Part shown: one piece after another, positions 11,302-22,087 of the stretch
Layout: each line of letters starts with the position of its first letter
Position numbering within the stretch: the first letter of the stretch is position 1
Assembly (NCBI GenBank): GCA_016271365.2
Contig: JADMNL010000028.1
Coordinates: 98,859,501-98,923,500, forward strand
Reading direction: 5' to 3'
Source of the DNA: Neoceratodus forsteri
Taxonomy: Eukaryota; Chordata; Ceratodontiformes; Ceratodontidae
Length of the DNA: 64,000 nucleotides
The notes under the pieces: model-generated
What the model was told of the DNA's origin: nothing
The model's database searches: none
What the model saw: only the letters and a program-made list of their open reading frames with translations
Program-made: the position numbers and the translations under genes

Positions 11302-11645
11302 AACATACTACTATAATCAGACTTTTAATGTTTTGATTACATAGTTTGATCCAAAACGTTTCTGTCTGTTCTGTTTTTATTTTATGTGAGATGTCAGTAT
11401 CCCCTCTTTTATGTGTATAGCAATGCCCCCTCCTTTCTTGTTATACTGTATCTATCTTTATGACAAAATCTGAATCCTTGTACTTCTTTACCCTAGATTT
11501 GATTAGCTGACCACCATGTTTCTGTTATAGTGACAAGGGCTAATTGTTTATTAGAAATAAAGACTTCCAGTTCATTTATTTTAGCATTCAGACTTCTAGC
11601 ATTAATGAGTACACACCTCCGCCTGTGATTGTGTGCTATAGCTGT
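11302..11645 (-). pseudogene. LINE endonuclease, N-terminal half (split by L2 insert)
   Basis: The minus strand reads NARSLNAKINELEVFI, then LVTITETWWSANQ and EVQGFRFCHKDRY, then SLIIVV up to the L2 boundary. NAR(S), ITETW and the following D/R positions are the first endonuclease blocks of CR1-group LINEs. An in-frame stop follows ANQI. The gene continues at 8,573 on the other side of the inserted L2. Confidence 0.75.
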
Positions 11646-12290
11646 GTATTTTTTTGTTTGGATTACTAGACTTCAGAGTTGTCAGACTAAGCCCCTTTCC
11701 ATGTGCTCCCATGTCGTTTAGTTTAAAGTAAAAAATGTGATCCTACCTTTTTTCACTATAAAAGATTCCAGGCATCTTCAAGTTTAATTTGGTAGTACCA
11801 TTTTCTTGTTCCACTAAAATCTGAGTATTTTATGAATGTTTTTATTTACTTTTTTCTCATTTGGCATAAAAGTAGTATTGTAGATCCGTCAAGGGTTAGG
11901 ATCCAGAAAATTAAAAAAAAAAAAACTGGTCTGCAGCATACGAGGCACCTAGAAAAGCAGATTTGGCAGGCATTCTAATATTTTATTCATTGTAGCGGAA
12001 ACTAGCTTTTTGGAAAAATAGTTCTAATTGCACTGCTGCTTCAATGAATAAAATAAACGCCAATTGTGAGGTCAGTTGAGGAAAGTCAGTCATTTTGAAA
12101 GTTATGAGGAACTAAGTACTGAATTACCAGAAACAGATAGCTGACTAATAACAGGAGAAAGTAAAAAAACTAGAAAACACAAAAGTTAAATTTAATTGTA
12201 AATGTCATTGTGTTTTTAGCATTTTATTTCATTAGCTACAGTATTTGTAGTAGTAAAAGGGCCAAAATTAGCCTACTGGCATTGAAATTG
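11646..12290. other. AT-rich sequence, no clear feature
   Basis: The stretch may include more of the 5' side of the minus-strand LINE, but no motif could be confirmed. It contains an A-run near 11,912-11,925 and ATAAAATAAA near 12,048. No reading frame is convincing. Confidence 0.3.
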
Positions 12291-12815
12291 TCATTTTTAT
12301 TGCCACCTCACTTTTCCACCGGTATCCCACTCCTTGAGGCAGCACAACTGCCCCTCAACCCACCATGTCATCCCCACCCCATCCACAGGCACCATCCTCG
12401 CCCCCAGCATCCCAAGGGGCCAGATTATCCTTGCCAGGAACTTCTCTGGCCTGGTGGAGATATTCAGCACCTCTCCTGACTTCCTCCATGGCTGGCTTGT
12501 TCCTGCCAGTGGCTGCCCCTGGCCTAGAGGAGGAGCGTCTACTAACCATGGAGCCAGATGGCAGGGTTCTGATGGCATGCTGGAGGGCTGTTGGTGTGGG
12601 GGTGATGAGGGCTGGCACTTGGGACACCAGCGCGGCATGTCCACCACTTTCTTCCTATCCCCCCAAACACGAGCCCTCCCTTCTGGCCTCAGCTCCTAGT
12701 GTACCAGCTCAGGGTGCAAACCCAGGTCACCAGTGTGCCAAAGTGATCCCCTATCACTCAATGCCAAAGAGTGTGCTGAAGGTGTCAGCTTAAAGAACAA
12801 ACTTTCAGTTCTGAC
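12290..12815. other. GC-rich segment with overlapping open frames, unassigned
   Basis: Open frames of 90-142 codons exist on both strands at 12,297-12,793, but they owe their length to high GC. They are rich in P, S, G and H and show no family motif. The segment differs in base composition from the AT-rich flanks, which suggests a transposon core or an old GC-rich insertion. I cannot identify it. Confidence 0.3.
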
Positions 12816-12827
12816 AAGAACTCCTCA

Positions 12828-12896
12828 TAGAAGCATAGAACATAAAATTTGTTAGCAGATAAGGACCACTTGGCCTACCCAGTCTGTCCATTTTTC
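12828..12896 (-). mobile_element. CR1 3' end fragment
   Basis: In minus orientation it reads GGGTAGGCCAAGTGGTCC, then CTTATCTGCTAACAAATT and ends GCTTCTATG. This is the CR1 3' signature (sequence ending in GGCC..TTATCTGC plus a short terminal repeat). Only about 70 bp are present. Confidence 0.65.
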
Positions 12897-12902
12897 TCAC
12901 CA

Positions 12903-13092
12903 GAGGCAGTATAGTACAGTGGCTTAAGGCTCTGAGCTGCAAACCTGAAGACCTGGGTTTGAATCCCACAGCCCCCACTTACATACTATATGACCCTGAG
13001 TAAGTCACTTAACTTCCTTGTGCTCCCAGGTAGCACCTGTAAACAAGCTTTCAGCTGTGTGTGTCTCTCCTTGTTAAAAAAAAAAAACTCTG
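12903..13092 (+). mobile_element. CORE/MIR-type tRNA-derived SINE
   Basis: A box at 12,912-12,922 (TAGTACAGTGG) and B box at 12,955-12,967 (GGGTTTGAATCCC) form a tRNA-like pol III promoter. The core follows: CACTTACATACTATATGACC, GAGTAAGTCACTTAACTTCC, TTGTGCTCCCAGG. It ends in an A-run at 13,077-13,087. It is the best-preserved of three copies of this family (others at 2,692 and 58,253, both minus). Confidence 0.85.
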
Positions 13093-13833
13093 CCTACAGT
13101 ATCATCACAGACCTTAATTGATCTCTGGCACATTCTCCCTCCTCCCTCATAATATACGAGCTCCTGTGAATTGTATTCATATTTTCAGGTATTTTTTTTT
13201 TTTTTTGGGGGGGTGGAAGTTACTTATAAGTGGTGTGCAAACTTTTTTACTGGTGAATTTCTTTCAGAATTTTCATTCCACCTGGCCACAATTTCACAGA
13301 AACACCCCCCACACATACACATACACACGCATGTCTACGGACTATCCACCACACAAAATTTTAAAAAAATAGCACAGATTTAGAATCCTGCTGGCAGAAA
13401 CAGCTGAATTTGTGGAATTCTGTGAATTCCATATTTTGTTATAACTGACACTTCATTTCTAATACCTGTGGCTTCTTGACTTGCTCTACCATTCCTACCC
13501 TGCCCATTGCCAATCAGTGCACTGGTCCTCACTCCTCTGCTGCCATGCCAGACTGTTAACCCCACTGCAAAACCCATGCAGGAAGGACCACCTGGCACTG
13601 AAAGGCCTAGGAGTCTGACATGCTTCACCGCATGGGAAGCAAGAGATGGAGCAAGGTTGGCCCTAAGTATTAGCCACTCAGCCATTTTGCTTTTTTAAAT
13701 AATTTGGCTAAAACGTTTTTTTATTTTTTTAATTATCCATTGCTGGGTATTGTTTTTGTGCCATGACAGCACTTTGAAAAAAAAAAGACCAATATTGTTC
13801 ATTAGCTGAAACAAAGGAGGTTGTGGCTAAAAT
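13093..13833. other. No recognisable gene or repeat
   Basis: The stretch holds homopolymer T at 13,191-13,206, a short ACACAT run at 13,313-13,330 and a T-rich tract at 13,715-13,735. Open frames at 13,380-13,698 have no motif. It ends at the first copy of motif M. Confidence 0.3.
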
Positions 13834-13861
13834 AACAAGCATTGGTCAATGCCGAATGTTC
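13834..13861 (+). repeat. Motif M, copy 1 (module boundary)
   Basis: First of five copies of a 28-bp motif with core TCAATGCCGAATGTT. It marks the left limit of the satellite-module region. The flanks are unrelated on the left and module sequence on the right. Confidence 0.75.
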
Positions 13862-14500
13862 GTCATGTGCACTGGTGTCATATGGGGGGGGGGAGGTGCG
13901 AAAATTGCTTCAATGAAATTGTTTGCAAGGTGGGGTCCCAAAAAACACATGTTGAAAATGTGGGACAAAAATATTTAAAAATGGCCAAGTTATGCCACTA
14001 AGTTGAAAACCCTATTGAAATACATTGACGACGAAAACCCCATTGAAATACATTGAAGCGTTTACCTCAGTTCGTGGTTGGGCTTTGAAGAGCGAAGACG
14101 TGCCTGCAGTCCAAGGTAGATTACGGTGACTGACCTCCGGTGGTTAAGTATGGGATACAGGGGGTGTGGGGTGGTGGGTCCTGAGTGGGAGGGTAAGGGG
14201 GTTGGGTAACAGCGGAACAGAGAACGATGGACGGTTTTCTTTTTTACAGGGAAAAAAAACGACGAGGGACAGTTTTCTTTTTTTCAGGGAGTTTGCTGAA
14301 CTGATGAGGACACTGGGGGATTGGACATCTCCAGTGTCTGTATACAGTACTGTTTTGGGGCGGTTACACAGCGGACCACAATGGACGGACAGATGAGGAC
14401 ACTGGGGGATTGGGCACCCACAGTGTCTGTATACTGTTTAGGGGAGGGGGGGTTACACAGCGGACAATGATGGATGGTTTTCTTTTTTTTAAGGATAAAG
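13862..14500 (+). repeat. Satellite module copy Z: segment S and GC-rich block G, without satellite array
   Basis: Segment S (about 13,890-14,150) carries GGGGTCCCAAAAAACAC, TGTTGAAAATGTGG, TACCTCAGTTCGTGG and TTTGAAGAG, as in copies A, B, C and D. Its splice-donor-like site is changed to GGTTAAGTATGG (14,142-14,153). Block G follows with two direct ~90-bp repeats (from 14,301 and 14,392) that contain GACACTGGGGGATTGG. Two pyrimidine tracts ending TTTTTTACAGG and TTTTTTTCAGG are present. The module runs directly into motif M copy 2. Confidence 0.7.
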
Positions 14501-14528
14501 AACAAGCACTTGTCAATGCCGAATGTTT
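14501..14528 (+). repeat. Motif M, copy 2
   Basis: Same orientation as copy 1, with one change in the left part (AACAAGCACTTG). It follows block G of copy Z and is followed at once by a CR1 fragment. Confidence 0.75.
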
Positions 14529-14534
14529 GATGTA

Positions 14535-15418
14535 CTGGAAGATGTCCACCTCTGCACCTTGTTTATGCCCTTGAGGTACTTGAACTCCCTCCCACCTTTC
14601 CTCCAATAAGTACATATTGAGGTTCTTTTAATCTCTCCTGATATGTTCTTTGTTGCAAGCCGTGTACCATCTTGGTTGTCTTTCTGTGGACTGCCTCCAC
14701 CCTGTCAACGTCCTTGCGCATTTGCAACCTCCAGAATTGCACACAGTACTGTAGGTGAGGCCACACTAGTGCATTATACAATGGCATCACCACCTCGTGC
14801 CTTCTGCTAGTGATACCTCTGCCTATGCACCCCAACATGCCACTGGCCATCCTTGCAACATTTGTGCTCTGCTTTGACATGTTTTGGTCATCAGAACTGA
14901 TAACTCCTTGGTCCCTTTCTTCCTTGGTGATCATCAGCATCTCCATCCCACCCTGTAACTCTCCACAGGTTCCCCCCTCTGAGGTGCATTATTTGGGTTT
15001 CTTTGCATTGAACCTCTGTTGCCACTCCTCAGACCATTTTTCAAGCCTCTCCATGTCCCTGCTCATTTTCTCCACCTCTTCTGGAGTATTCACCCTGTTA
15101 CAGATGTTGGTGTCATCTGCAAACAGGAAGACAGACCTTTACTTCTAGCCCCTCCGCAGTGTCTGTAATGAAGACATTGAACAGAACTGGTCCCAGGACT
15201 TATCCCTGAGGTACCCCGCTGGTCACCCCCTCTCCTAGAATTGGATCCCATTACCACCACCCTCCTGTCTGTCAGCCAGTTTCTAACCCAGGTTATCAGC
15301 TTGTGCCTCATTGCCAGACTACTCATCTTGTTAATCAGCCTTCTATGTTGGACGTTGTCAAAGGCTTTGCTGAAATCAAGGTAGGTGACCTCAAACATCC
15401 CTCCCTGATTTACGTCCT
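14535..15418 (-). pseudogene. CR1 ORF2 fragment, reverse transcriptase C-terminal part, truncated at both ends
   Basis: Reading on the minus strand from 15,418: EVTYLDFSKAFDNVQHRRL, WVRNWLTDRR, LFADDTNICNRVNTPEEVE (FADD at 15,112-15,123), then ARMASGMLGCIGRG, LVWPHLQYCVQFW and MVHGLQQRTYQERL. These are standard CR1 reverse transcriptase palm and C-terminal blocks. Frameshifts lie near 15,090 and 14,950. The fragment ends before the CR1 3' untranslated region, which is unusual for a LINE insertion, and is bordered by motif M on one side and block P on the other. Confidence 0.85.
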
Positions 15419-15419
15419 T

Positions 15420-15825
15420 AATGAGGCATTAGGGTTTCCAACCCTAAGGGCCTACCCCCACCCTGCAGAGACTGACAGGCATTGGGAATTTCCCTTTGGG
15501 TCTTCGGCCAAAATGTTCATGCCATTCCACCCCCACCCTGCAGACACTGACAGGCATCACAGTGTGCCTTGAGGTGTTCGACCCTAACGCTCACCCCATT
15601 CCATAATGAAATAAGCTGAGATGGGTGCACCATAGGAGAATGGGGTGAACGTTTGGACCAAAGACTCCAAGGCACACCCCAATGCCTGTCACTGGCTGCA
15701 TAGTGGGGGTGAAATGGTGTGAGCATTACAGCCGATGACCCCAAGGCACATGACTGATGCCTGTCAGTCTCTACGGAGTGGAGGGGGGTGTTACAGCTGG
15801 AAACCCTAATGCCCCAAATTATTTT
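15420..15825. repeat. Palindromic block P, copy 1
   Basis: The phrase CACCCTGCAGA..CTGACAGGCAT recurs on the plus strand at about 15,460 and 15,535 and in reverse complement (ATGCCTGTCA) at about 15,682 and 15,750. TTAGGGTTTCCAACCCTAA opens the block and GGAAACCCTAATGCC closes it. The block is a ~400-bp imperfect inverted repeat. The same block occurs next to satellite copy C at 28,865-29,255. Confidence 0.75.
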
Positions 15826-16555
15826 CACTCCAAAGTTTCAACATGGGCTTTTTGGGACACCACCTCATGAACAGTGGCACTATCATTTTGTTACTCAATC
15901 CCAAAAGGGGATTTCGCGCAGCGACTGCGCCATTCAGCGCTACAGATGCTAAAACACATTTTGGGCAGGATGTGAAAAATTACAGTTGTACTGCTCATGA
16001 GGAGGTGTGAAAAAATGGCAGTGTTAAAAATCTGGAGGAAAATATGAGAATTAAGAAATTACGAGCATGCATAGAAACTGTGCAACGCATGCCCGTAACG
16101 CAGTCATTTTTGGGAATTTTTTCACCAAATTTTCAACTTGGGCTTTTTGGGACCTCCTCTCATGAACAATGGCACAGTGATTTTGTTACTCCACCCTGAA
16201 AGTTGATTTCACACAGCGACCGCACCATTCTGCGCAGCTGGTGCGAAAATACATTTCGGGCAAGATGTGAAAAATGACAGCTGTACTATTCAGAAGGAGG
16301 TGTGAAAAAATGTCAATGCTGAAAATCTGGAGTGAAAATATTAAAATTGGCAGTTAGGCGTGCATAGAAACTGCATAGCATACGCTTGTAACACAGTCAT
16401 TTTTTGGAATTTTTTTCACCAAATCTGCAACATGGGCTTTTTGAGACCCCACCTCATGAACAGTGGCACTGTTGTTTCATTACTCCGTCCCAAAAGGTGA
16501 TTCCGCGCAGCGACCGCGAAATAATCTTTCAGGAATAAGGAACGAAATAACAGTG
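15826..16555 (+). repeat. ~298-bp palindromic satellite, array A (about 2.5 monomers)
   Basis: The phrase CTCATGAACARTGGCAC recurs at about 15,867, 16,158 and 16,455, spaced 291-297 bp. Between these lie inverted half-monomers (GGAGGTGTGAAAAAATG ... TGAAAATCTGGAG). Cys/Gly-type open frames here are not genes. The array runs into segment S at 16,555. Confidence 0.85.
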
Positions 16556-17105
16556 ACATGTTCATGAGGTGGGGTCCCAAGAACCCCGTGTTGAAAATTT
16601 GGGGCCAAAATTCCTAAAAATGGCTGAGATATCAACATAAGTTTAACCCCCCATTGACTCCCATTATATGGCTCACCTTTCATTCTTTCAGTTTGCCGGT
16701 CAGCTTTGAAGAGTGCAGACGTGTCCCGCTCTGCAGAAGATCACGTCCGCCGACCTCAGAAGGTAAGTATGGGATGGGGGGTGGTGGGGAGGTGGGTGCA
16801 CAGAGGGAGGGTTGGGATGGGGAGGGGGACAGGGAGACAAGAGGGATGGTTTTCATTTTTACAGGTGAAAAAAAAAGACTGTGAGGGAAGGTTTCCTTCA
16901 TTTACAGATAAAAAAAATAAATTTAAATTTAGGCACACTGGGGTGGGCTCCCAGTGTGCCACAATAGTGGTGGGGAGGGAGGGGATGCTGACAAAGGGAT
17001 TGGGCACCCCGATGTTGGCTAGGGATATAGACAGGTTGGGGTGGGGGCGCATTCGACACCAGGAGTTGGCATCCCAGTGTCGGAAAGGGAAAGGGAAAAT
17101 TGTTT
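16555..17105 (+). repeat. Segment S and GC-rich block G, copy A
   Basis: S holds CATGAGGTGGGGTCCCAAG, TGTTGAAAATTTGG, TCAGCTTTGAAGAGTGCAGA and a consensus-like splice donor AGGTAAGTAT at 16,761-16,770. G contains GGGTGGGCTCCCAGTGTGCC and GGGATTGGGCACCCC, phrases shared with the other copies. A T-rich tract ending TTTTTACAGG lies at about 16,855. Nothing indicates a coding exon. Confidence 0.75.
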
Positions 17106-17345
17106 AACCAGGAAAGACACACTAAGCGGCAGCAGGGAAAGGGGACATTATTTAACAAGGAAAGACATACTAAGCTGCAGCTGAAGGGCTTGCAGTTCAA
17201 AGGACAGAGCCACGCGTAGCATCGGCTCTGTCCTTTGAAATGTTTGCTGAGACCAGCCCCCCTCAGCAAACTGGTGTCATCAGGACTCTGCCTGCTGATT
17301 TGCCGGCCACAGACCAGCCCCTGCAGCACCGCTGGTCATTGGGCT
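17106..17345. repeat. Short direct repeats and hairpins at the inner edge of arm A
   Basis: AGGAAAGACAYACTAAGC occurs twice (about 17,111 and 17,158). A perfect 16-bp stem with a 12-nt loop lies at 17,196-17,239 (TTCAAAGGACAGAGCC / GGCTCTGTCCTTTGAA). A second hairpin, TTTGCTGAG / CTCAGCAAA, follows at about 17,243-17,271. Confidence 0.7.
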
Positions 17346-17941
17346 GACACCCCTCACACCTCTCTCTAGCAACTCTCATGTCAACATGTTCATCTGCACT
17401 TGTGCACACAAAGAACATAAAAATGGGTAATTATGTGGGGTGTCTAGTGCCAACACTAGGGCAGAGCCAGGCATAGTGACACAGCTGACAATGGCCAGCC
17501 ATTAATCAGCAGCCTGGGCAATATTTTCCCTTTCAGCACTGCCCTTCTCCCTGATGTCCTGCATCAGTCTGCCTGCTTGCACCATCCTGTGGGAAGGGCC
17601 ACTGTGAGATCACACACGATACCAAGGCCTCCCAAAGACCACAGCACGTGCTGCAGAAGTGGGCAGCCTTAATCCAACCTTCAGCAGGCTGACGATACAG
17701 CTTCTGGAGCAAATCCAGTGCTCCACTGGTATAGGGTGTGGGAATTGGGTCACACCGCAAACCCCGGTCTCTCGCATGAGAGCGTAACATGCTTTACTGG
17801 CACAGTTAAATATTACTGTGAAGGTCTCCGCAAGCTGAACCTGGTCTGAACACATCTCTTCAAAAACAGTTCATCAGGTGTCCTATTAGTTGTGGACTGC
17901 AGACTGTTTCTGCAGAGGAGCAGACAGTTTGCAAGTCTATA
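17346..17941. other. Unassigned segment
   Basis: Two overlapping minus-strand open frames (17,533-17,790 and 17,610-17,855) show no family motif. No RNA gene or terminal repeat is visible. It may be part of an old transposon core, but nothing supports a specific call. Confidence 0.3.
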
Positions 17942-18718
17942 GCCGTGTTCACACGGTATTGGCACCATGTAGATCAATGTGACCATGCTCGCTGAAACCC
18001 TGTGGGTCAGCGTTCAGATGGCATGGTCAGGGGAGTGCTGTATAGGCTCCCATCAAAGTTCCAGCAGTTTGAGGAGTGTTCTGGCTGGGATGGAGGCATG
18101 GTTGTGGGTCGGGCTCCTGATAACAGTGGTCAAGGATCGTGGATCGGTTTTCTAACCCGAGTTCAGCTAAACTTTTTTCTGTGCCTATCAATAAAGCTGA
18201 ACTGGGGGAAGTGTTTTTTATTCTAATCCGAGGGCTAAATAGTGAATGAAACACGGGCTCAGAGCCGTACCATGACACCGAGCATGCGCCTATGCATAAC
18301 CACATGCCCGATGTCACAGCTCAACTCTGAGCCCGTGTTTCATTCACTATTTAGCCCTTGGTTTAGAATAAAAAACACTTCCCTGAGTTCAGCTTTATTG
18401 ACAGGCACAGAAAAAAGTGTAACTGAACTTGGATTGGAAAAAATTGGTAAATGCAGCATTTAGGCTGCCTTGGTAACCACAAGCGTAGGCTGGCAAAAGC
18501 CTGTCATAGCATCGTTGGTGGTGTGGGTGGTTCACACCGCCAGATAAAATGCTGCAAACCCCCCGCACCACTACACGATCCCATGAAAACAGGGATCATG
18601 ACCACGACAAAATGGAACCCAAAACGGCCAAACTGCAGCGTTCAGACGTGCACAGCGGCAACGATCTTGCTGCTGTGCGTCTCCAATAACGCCGCAGAAC
18701 TGGCTGTGTGAATGAGGC
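17942..18718. mobile_element. Putative non-autonomous TIR element with internal hairpin
   Basis: The left end GCCGTGTTCACAC and the reverse complement of the right end, GCCTCATTCACAC, agree at 10 of 13 positions. ATA flanks both ends (17,939-17,941 and 18,719-18,721) as a possible 3-bp target duplication, which would suit a Harbinger-like element. No transposase is encoded. The large internal hairpin at 18,150-18,438 may be a separate nested foldback. Superfamily remains uncertain. Confidence 0.45.
18150..18438. repeat. Large foldback (hairpin-forming inverted repeat)
   Basis: Left arm 18,150-18,282 and right arm 18,298-18,438 are inverted copies, nearly identical over the outer ~110 bp (for example CTAAATAGTGAATGAAACAC against its complement at 18,335-18,354). 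They are more diverged near the ~15-nt loop. Such arms can form a long double-stranded RNA hairpin if transcribed. Confidence 0.85.
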
Positions 18719-19980
18719 ATATGTTCAAGACGTACCCTAATGAGATGTTTTCTGTAAGTCTCTGTTAAGAGTATAAATAAATCTTTCAGCAGCACCATTA
18801 GATGCTGACTGGTGTTTGCAACCTTGTTGTGTTTTATCCCATTTACTCTCAGAGATCTTTCAAATTTTTAAGACAGAAATTGAGGCCCATTTCCAGATAC
18901 CAGCTCATCTGACAGGTCCATGTGAAGTGAATACATTTCTTGGAGCCTCATTTGGTTTTCCACTCAAAGTAGAACTCATACATTACTTCTGTCCACCTTG
19001 AATGTGCGTTAGTAATAATGAAATACATCTATTGTAATAAAATAGCTCCTCCACCACCTGTTTAAGAATGCTGGTTCAGAATCAGAATGCATCATATCAG
19101 TCACTCAGCAGTGCTAGAGGACAGAATGCTGACAGAAAGAATTTATGTGCCATGGTGATTGGGCTGTACATAACAGTGTAACAGGGATGACAAAATGGGT
19201 GGGAAACTTCCTGCCTCCTGATTGGCTGAGAGGTACTTTAGGCCATGTCCTTATGAGAACATATTCTGCCAACCGGTACTTCTTCAGCCAAACAGGACAC
19301 AGCACACCCAGAAATCCATGCCTTCCAGAAAGTTTTGAAAAAACAATTTCTGGCGGCCATGTTAGTGAAGTTAAAATAAACATCACACCCATTACTTGCC
19401 CGTACCCTTATGTAAGCACCTCCATAATTCCAAACCCCACCCTACAGCACAGAAAGACTTGTCAAAGAGAACAAAGGTTAGATGTTCTATTTATCGTTGT
19501 TCTAAAAACTTTCGTGTTGATTTTTTCTTTGTAGGCCATTAATCTACGGTTTTTAGTAGGTCCAGTCATCTAGGTCCCCTGCCACGCCACCTCCACCACC
19601 ATCCAAACATTATTACTATTTGTACTTTGCATGTTTGGATTACAGTTCAAGCTCCCTTTCTTTTTTTGAAATGGCGCCACAGTCTGTGGTGACCACAACC
19701 ACCATGCACACTTCGGGAATAGCACAAGCATTGGCAGTTCAGCAGTGACCACAGCCTGAAAGTGGAAGTCACTCACGCATTCCGCATTTGCCCATTAAAA
19801 CATGCTCCCTGCAAACGAAAAAGAAAAACTAAGAACACAAAGAGTAACAAAAAAAGTAATTCTCGAGGTGGAGCAAGGAGGAAGGCTAGAGAGTTGCTAC
19901 ATGACTCACACAGGCCACAGACACCACTGCCCTCTAGTGGCATTGTAATGTCCATTACAACTCCACTCCATTAAAAAGCA
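18719..19980. other. No recognisable gene; unassigned
   Basis: Short open frames only. CTGATTGGCTGAG at about 19,218 is an inverted CCAAT-type phrase. CCCTCTAGTGGC at 19,931-19,942 resembles a CTCF-type core, which also occurs by chance in transposons. A weak resemblance to motif M (AAGCATTCACAAGT, about 19,977) may mark the degenerate end of arm B. Confidence 0.3.
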
Positions 19981-19999
19981 TTCACAAGTACTACATTTC

Positions 20000-20640
20000 T
20001 ACTTTTTATGTTGCTTGCATGCATGTGCAAGAAATATAGTGCCATCATCCGAGTTTTTGGAGGTGTGGCACCCGTCTTCCAATGCAGTCAGTGTGTTTGC
20101 AGGCACGGCCCCAGTTCCCCAATCACTGCTGCAGCTGTCTATGACAGCAGTTGAAAATGCAGTGGAATACAGTTGAAAGGGAGAGCTCCGCTTGAGTGAG
20201 CAGAGCTCCTCCTCCACACACACACACGCTGCAAGACGACGTGCACACCGCGGCTCACACGCCTCCTCCCACTACACTGTGCACGGGCTGACGGGGTGCC
20301 CAATCTCGGGCCGGCTCCACGCCCCAAAGCATCCAGGTGCCACGCTGGGAGCCCACCCCAGCGAGGAAAAATGTTTTGGTCCGACGGGGTGCCCAATCCC
20401 ACGCCAGCTGCACGCCCCAAAAGAGCCCAGGTGCTGCGCTGTGGAGCCCACCCAGCATGGCAAATTGACGTTATGGCCAGCAGGGGTGCCCAATCCCCGT
20501 CAGCTCCAGCCCCCAACAGGCTTCCAGCTGCCACGCTGGGAGCCCTCCCCAGCGTGTAAGCGTCCCTCAGTCTTCGTCCCGTGAGTCTTCGCCTCCCGCC
20601 CCTCCCACAACCCGCACCCACCCACTGCACACCCTACCTC
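20000..20640 (-). repeat. Blocks H and G, copy B
   Basis: Block H is recognised by GCTGTCTATGACAGCAGTTG at 20,132-20,152, shared with copy C. Block G (20,280-20,580) repeats GGGGTGCCCAATC three times (about 20,297, 20,386 and 20,484), each near CCACGCTGGGAGCCC-like phrases. The long open frames on both strands result from this GC-rich repeat and are not genes. Confidence 0.7.
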
Positions 20641-20644
20641 CCCA

Positions 20645-21615
20645 CACCCCCCCTCACCCCATACTTACCTCCGGAGCTCAGCACAACGATCTTCGGTGAA
20701 CCGGGAACACGTCTGCACTCTTCAAAGCCGACCGCGAACTGAGGAAATGCCGGTAAGCTGTATAATGGGATAGATAGGGTTTTTTCAACTTTGTTGCATA
20801 TCTCAGGCATTTTTGGGAATTTTGGGCCCAGATCTTCAACATGGGGTTTTTGGGACCCCTCCTCATGAATTCTTGCACTGTCATGGCGTTAATCGGGCCC
20901 AAAGGATGATTTCGCGGTCACTGCGTGAAATCACCTTTCGGGACCAATTAACAAAATGACACTGCAAGTGTTCATAAGGTGGGCTCTCAAAAAGTCTATG
21001 TTGAAAATGTGGTGAAAAATTTCCTAGAAATTACTGTTTTACGAGCGTGCGTTGCGCAGTTCCTACGCACGCTCGTAAGTTCGCAAATGTTCAATATTTT
21101 TACTCCAGATTTTCAACATTACCATTTTACCACACCTCCCTTTGAGCAGTACAGCTGTCATTTTTCACATCTCATCCAAAACGTGTTTCCTCCCATTTAG
21201 CGCACAATGGCACAGTCGGTGTGCGAAATCAATGTATGGGACACACTAAGAAAATCACAGTGACACTGTTCATGAGCAGAGGTCTTAAAATGGATATGTT
21301 GAAAATTTGGTGAAAAAATTCCTAAAAATGACTGTTTTACGAGCGTGAGCTGCGCAGCTCCTACGCACGCTCGTAAGTTCACAAATTTTTAATATTTGCA
21401 CTCCAGATTTTCAACATTGCCATTTTACCACACCTCCTTATGAGCAGTACAGCTGTCATTTTTCACATATCGCCCAAAATGTGCTTCCGTGCATGTAGTG
21501 CACAATGGCGCATTCAGTGTGTGCAATCAATGTTTGGGACAGATTAAGAAAATCACAGTGACACTGTTCATGAGCAGAGATCTTAAAATGGCTATGCTGA
21601 AAATCTGGTAAAACA
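20645..21615 (-). repeat. Segment S and ~298-bp satellite array, copy B
   Basis: S in minus orientation carries the donor-like AGGTAAGTAT (20,661-20,670) and the GAGGTAAG..GGGTGAGGGG context. The array shows CATGAGCAGAG at 21,271 and 21,569 (298 bp apart). Its palindromic centres include an exact 14-bp stem TTACGAGCGTGCGT / ACGCACGCTCGTAA at 21,039-21,078 and a close copy at about 21,337-21,376. Confidence 0.85.
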
Positions 21616-22037
21616 ATTCCCTTCAGACGTTCTGCAATATTACTAATGAAGACATTGAACAGAACTGGCCCCAGGACCGATCCCTGCCGCACCCCACTGG
21701 TCGCCCCCTCTCCCTAGACTGCACACCATTTACCACCACTCTCTGCCTCCTGTCTGTTAGCCAGTTTCTAACCCAGTTTACCACCCTTTCCCCCATGTCC
21801 AGCCTACCCAGCTACTTTATCAGCCTCCTATATGGGATGGTGTCAAAGGCTTTGCTGAAATCAAGGTAAGCGTTGTCCACTGCCCCGCCCTGATTCACTT
21901 CCTTTGTCACCCAGTCAAAGAAATCAACCAGATTTGTCTGACATGACGTCCCCGCTGTGAATCCGTGTTGTCTATGGTCCTGGGCTCCGATGGCATCTAG
22001 CTGCCCCGCTATCCTTTCTTTAAGCTGTAAACTCTTT
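21616..22037 (-). pseudogene. CR1 ORF2 reverse transcriptase, C-terminal side of an L2-split copy
   Basis: The minus strand reads ERIAGQLDAIGAQDHRQHG, FTAGTSCQTNLVDFFDWV, AYLDFSKAFDTIPYRRLI and VVNWVRNWLTDRRQRVVVNG, then GSVLGPVLFNVFISNIAERL, where it stops against the satellite at 21,615. These are reverse transcriptase blocks 2-4 of CR1. The fragment stops before the FADD block. Its upstream half lies at 25,838-26,215, across an inserted L2. Confidence 0.85.
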
Positions 22038-22087
22038 CACTAACTCTGCTACTCTCCTTAACAATCTCCTCTAAACCCCACCCCAAA

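Noticed and set aside
12297..12793. Overlapping open frames on both strands as a possible host exon
   Set aside because: No start context, splice sites or motif; length is explained by GC content.
15826..16555. CRISPR-like array
   Set aside because: Spacing is ~298 bp with no unique spacers, and the surroundings are vertebrate retroelements; this is a satellite.
19931..19942. CTCF site (CCCTCTAGTGGC)
   Set aside because: The core matches, but one short match in repeat-derived DNA is weak evidence without binding data.
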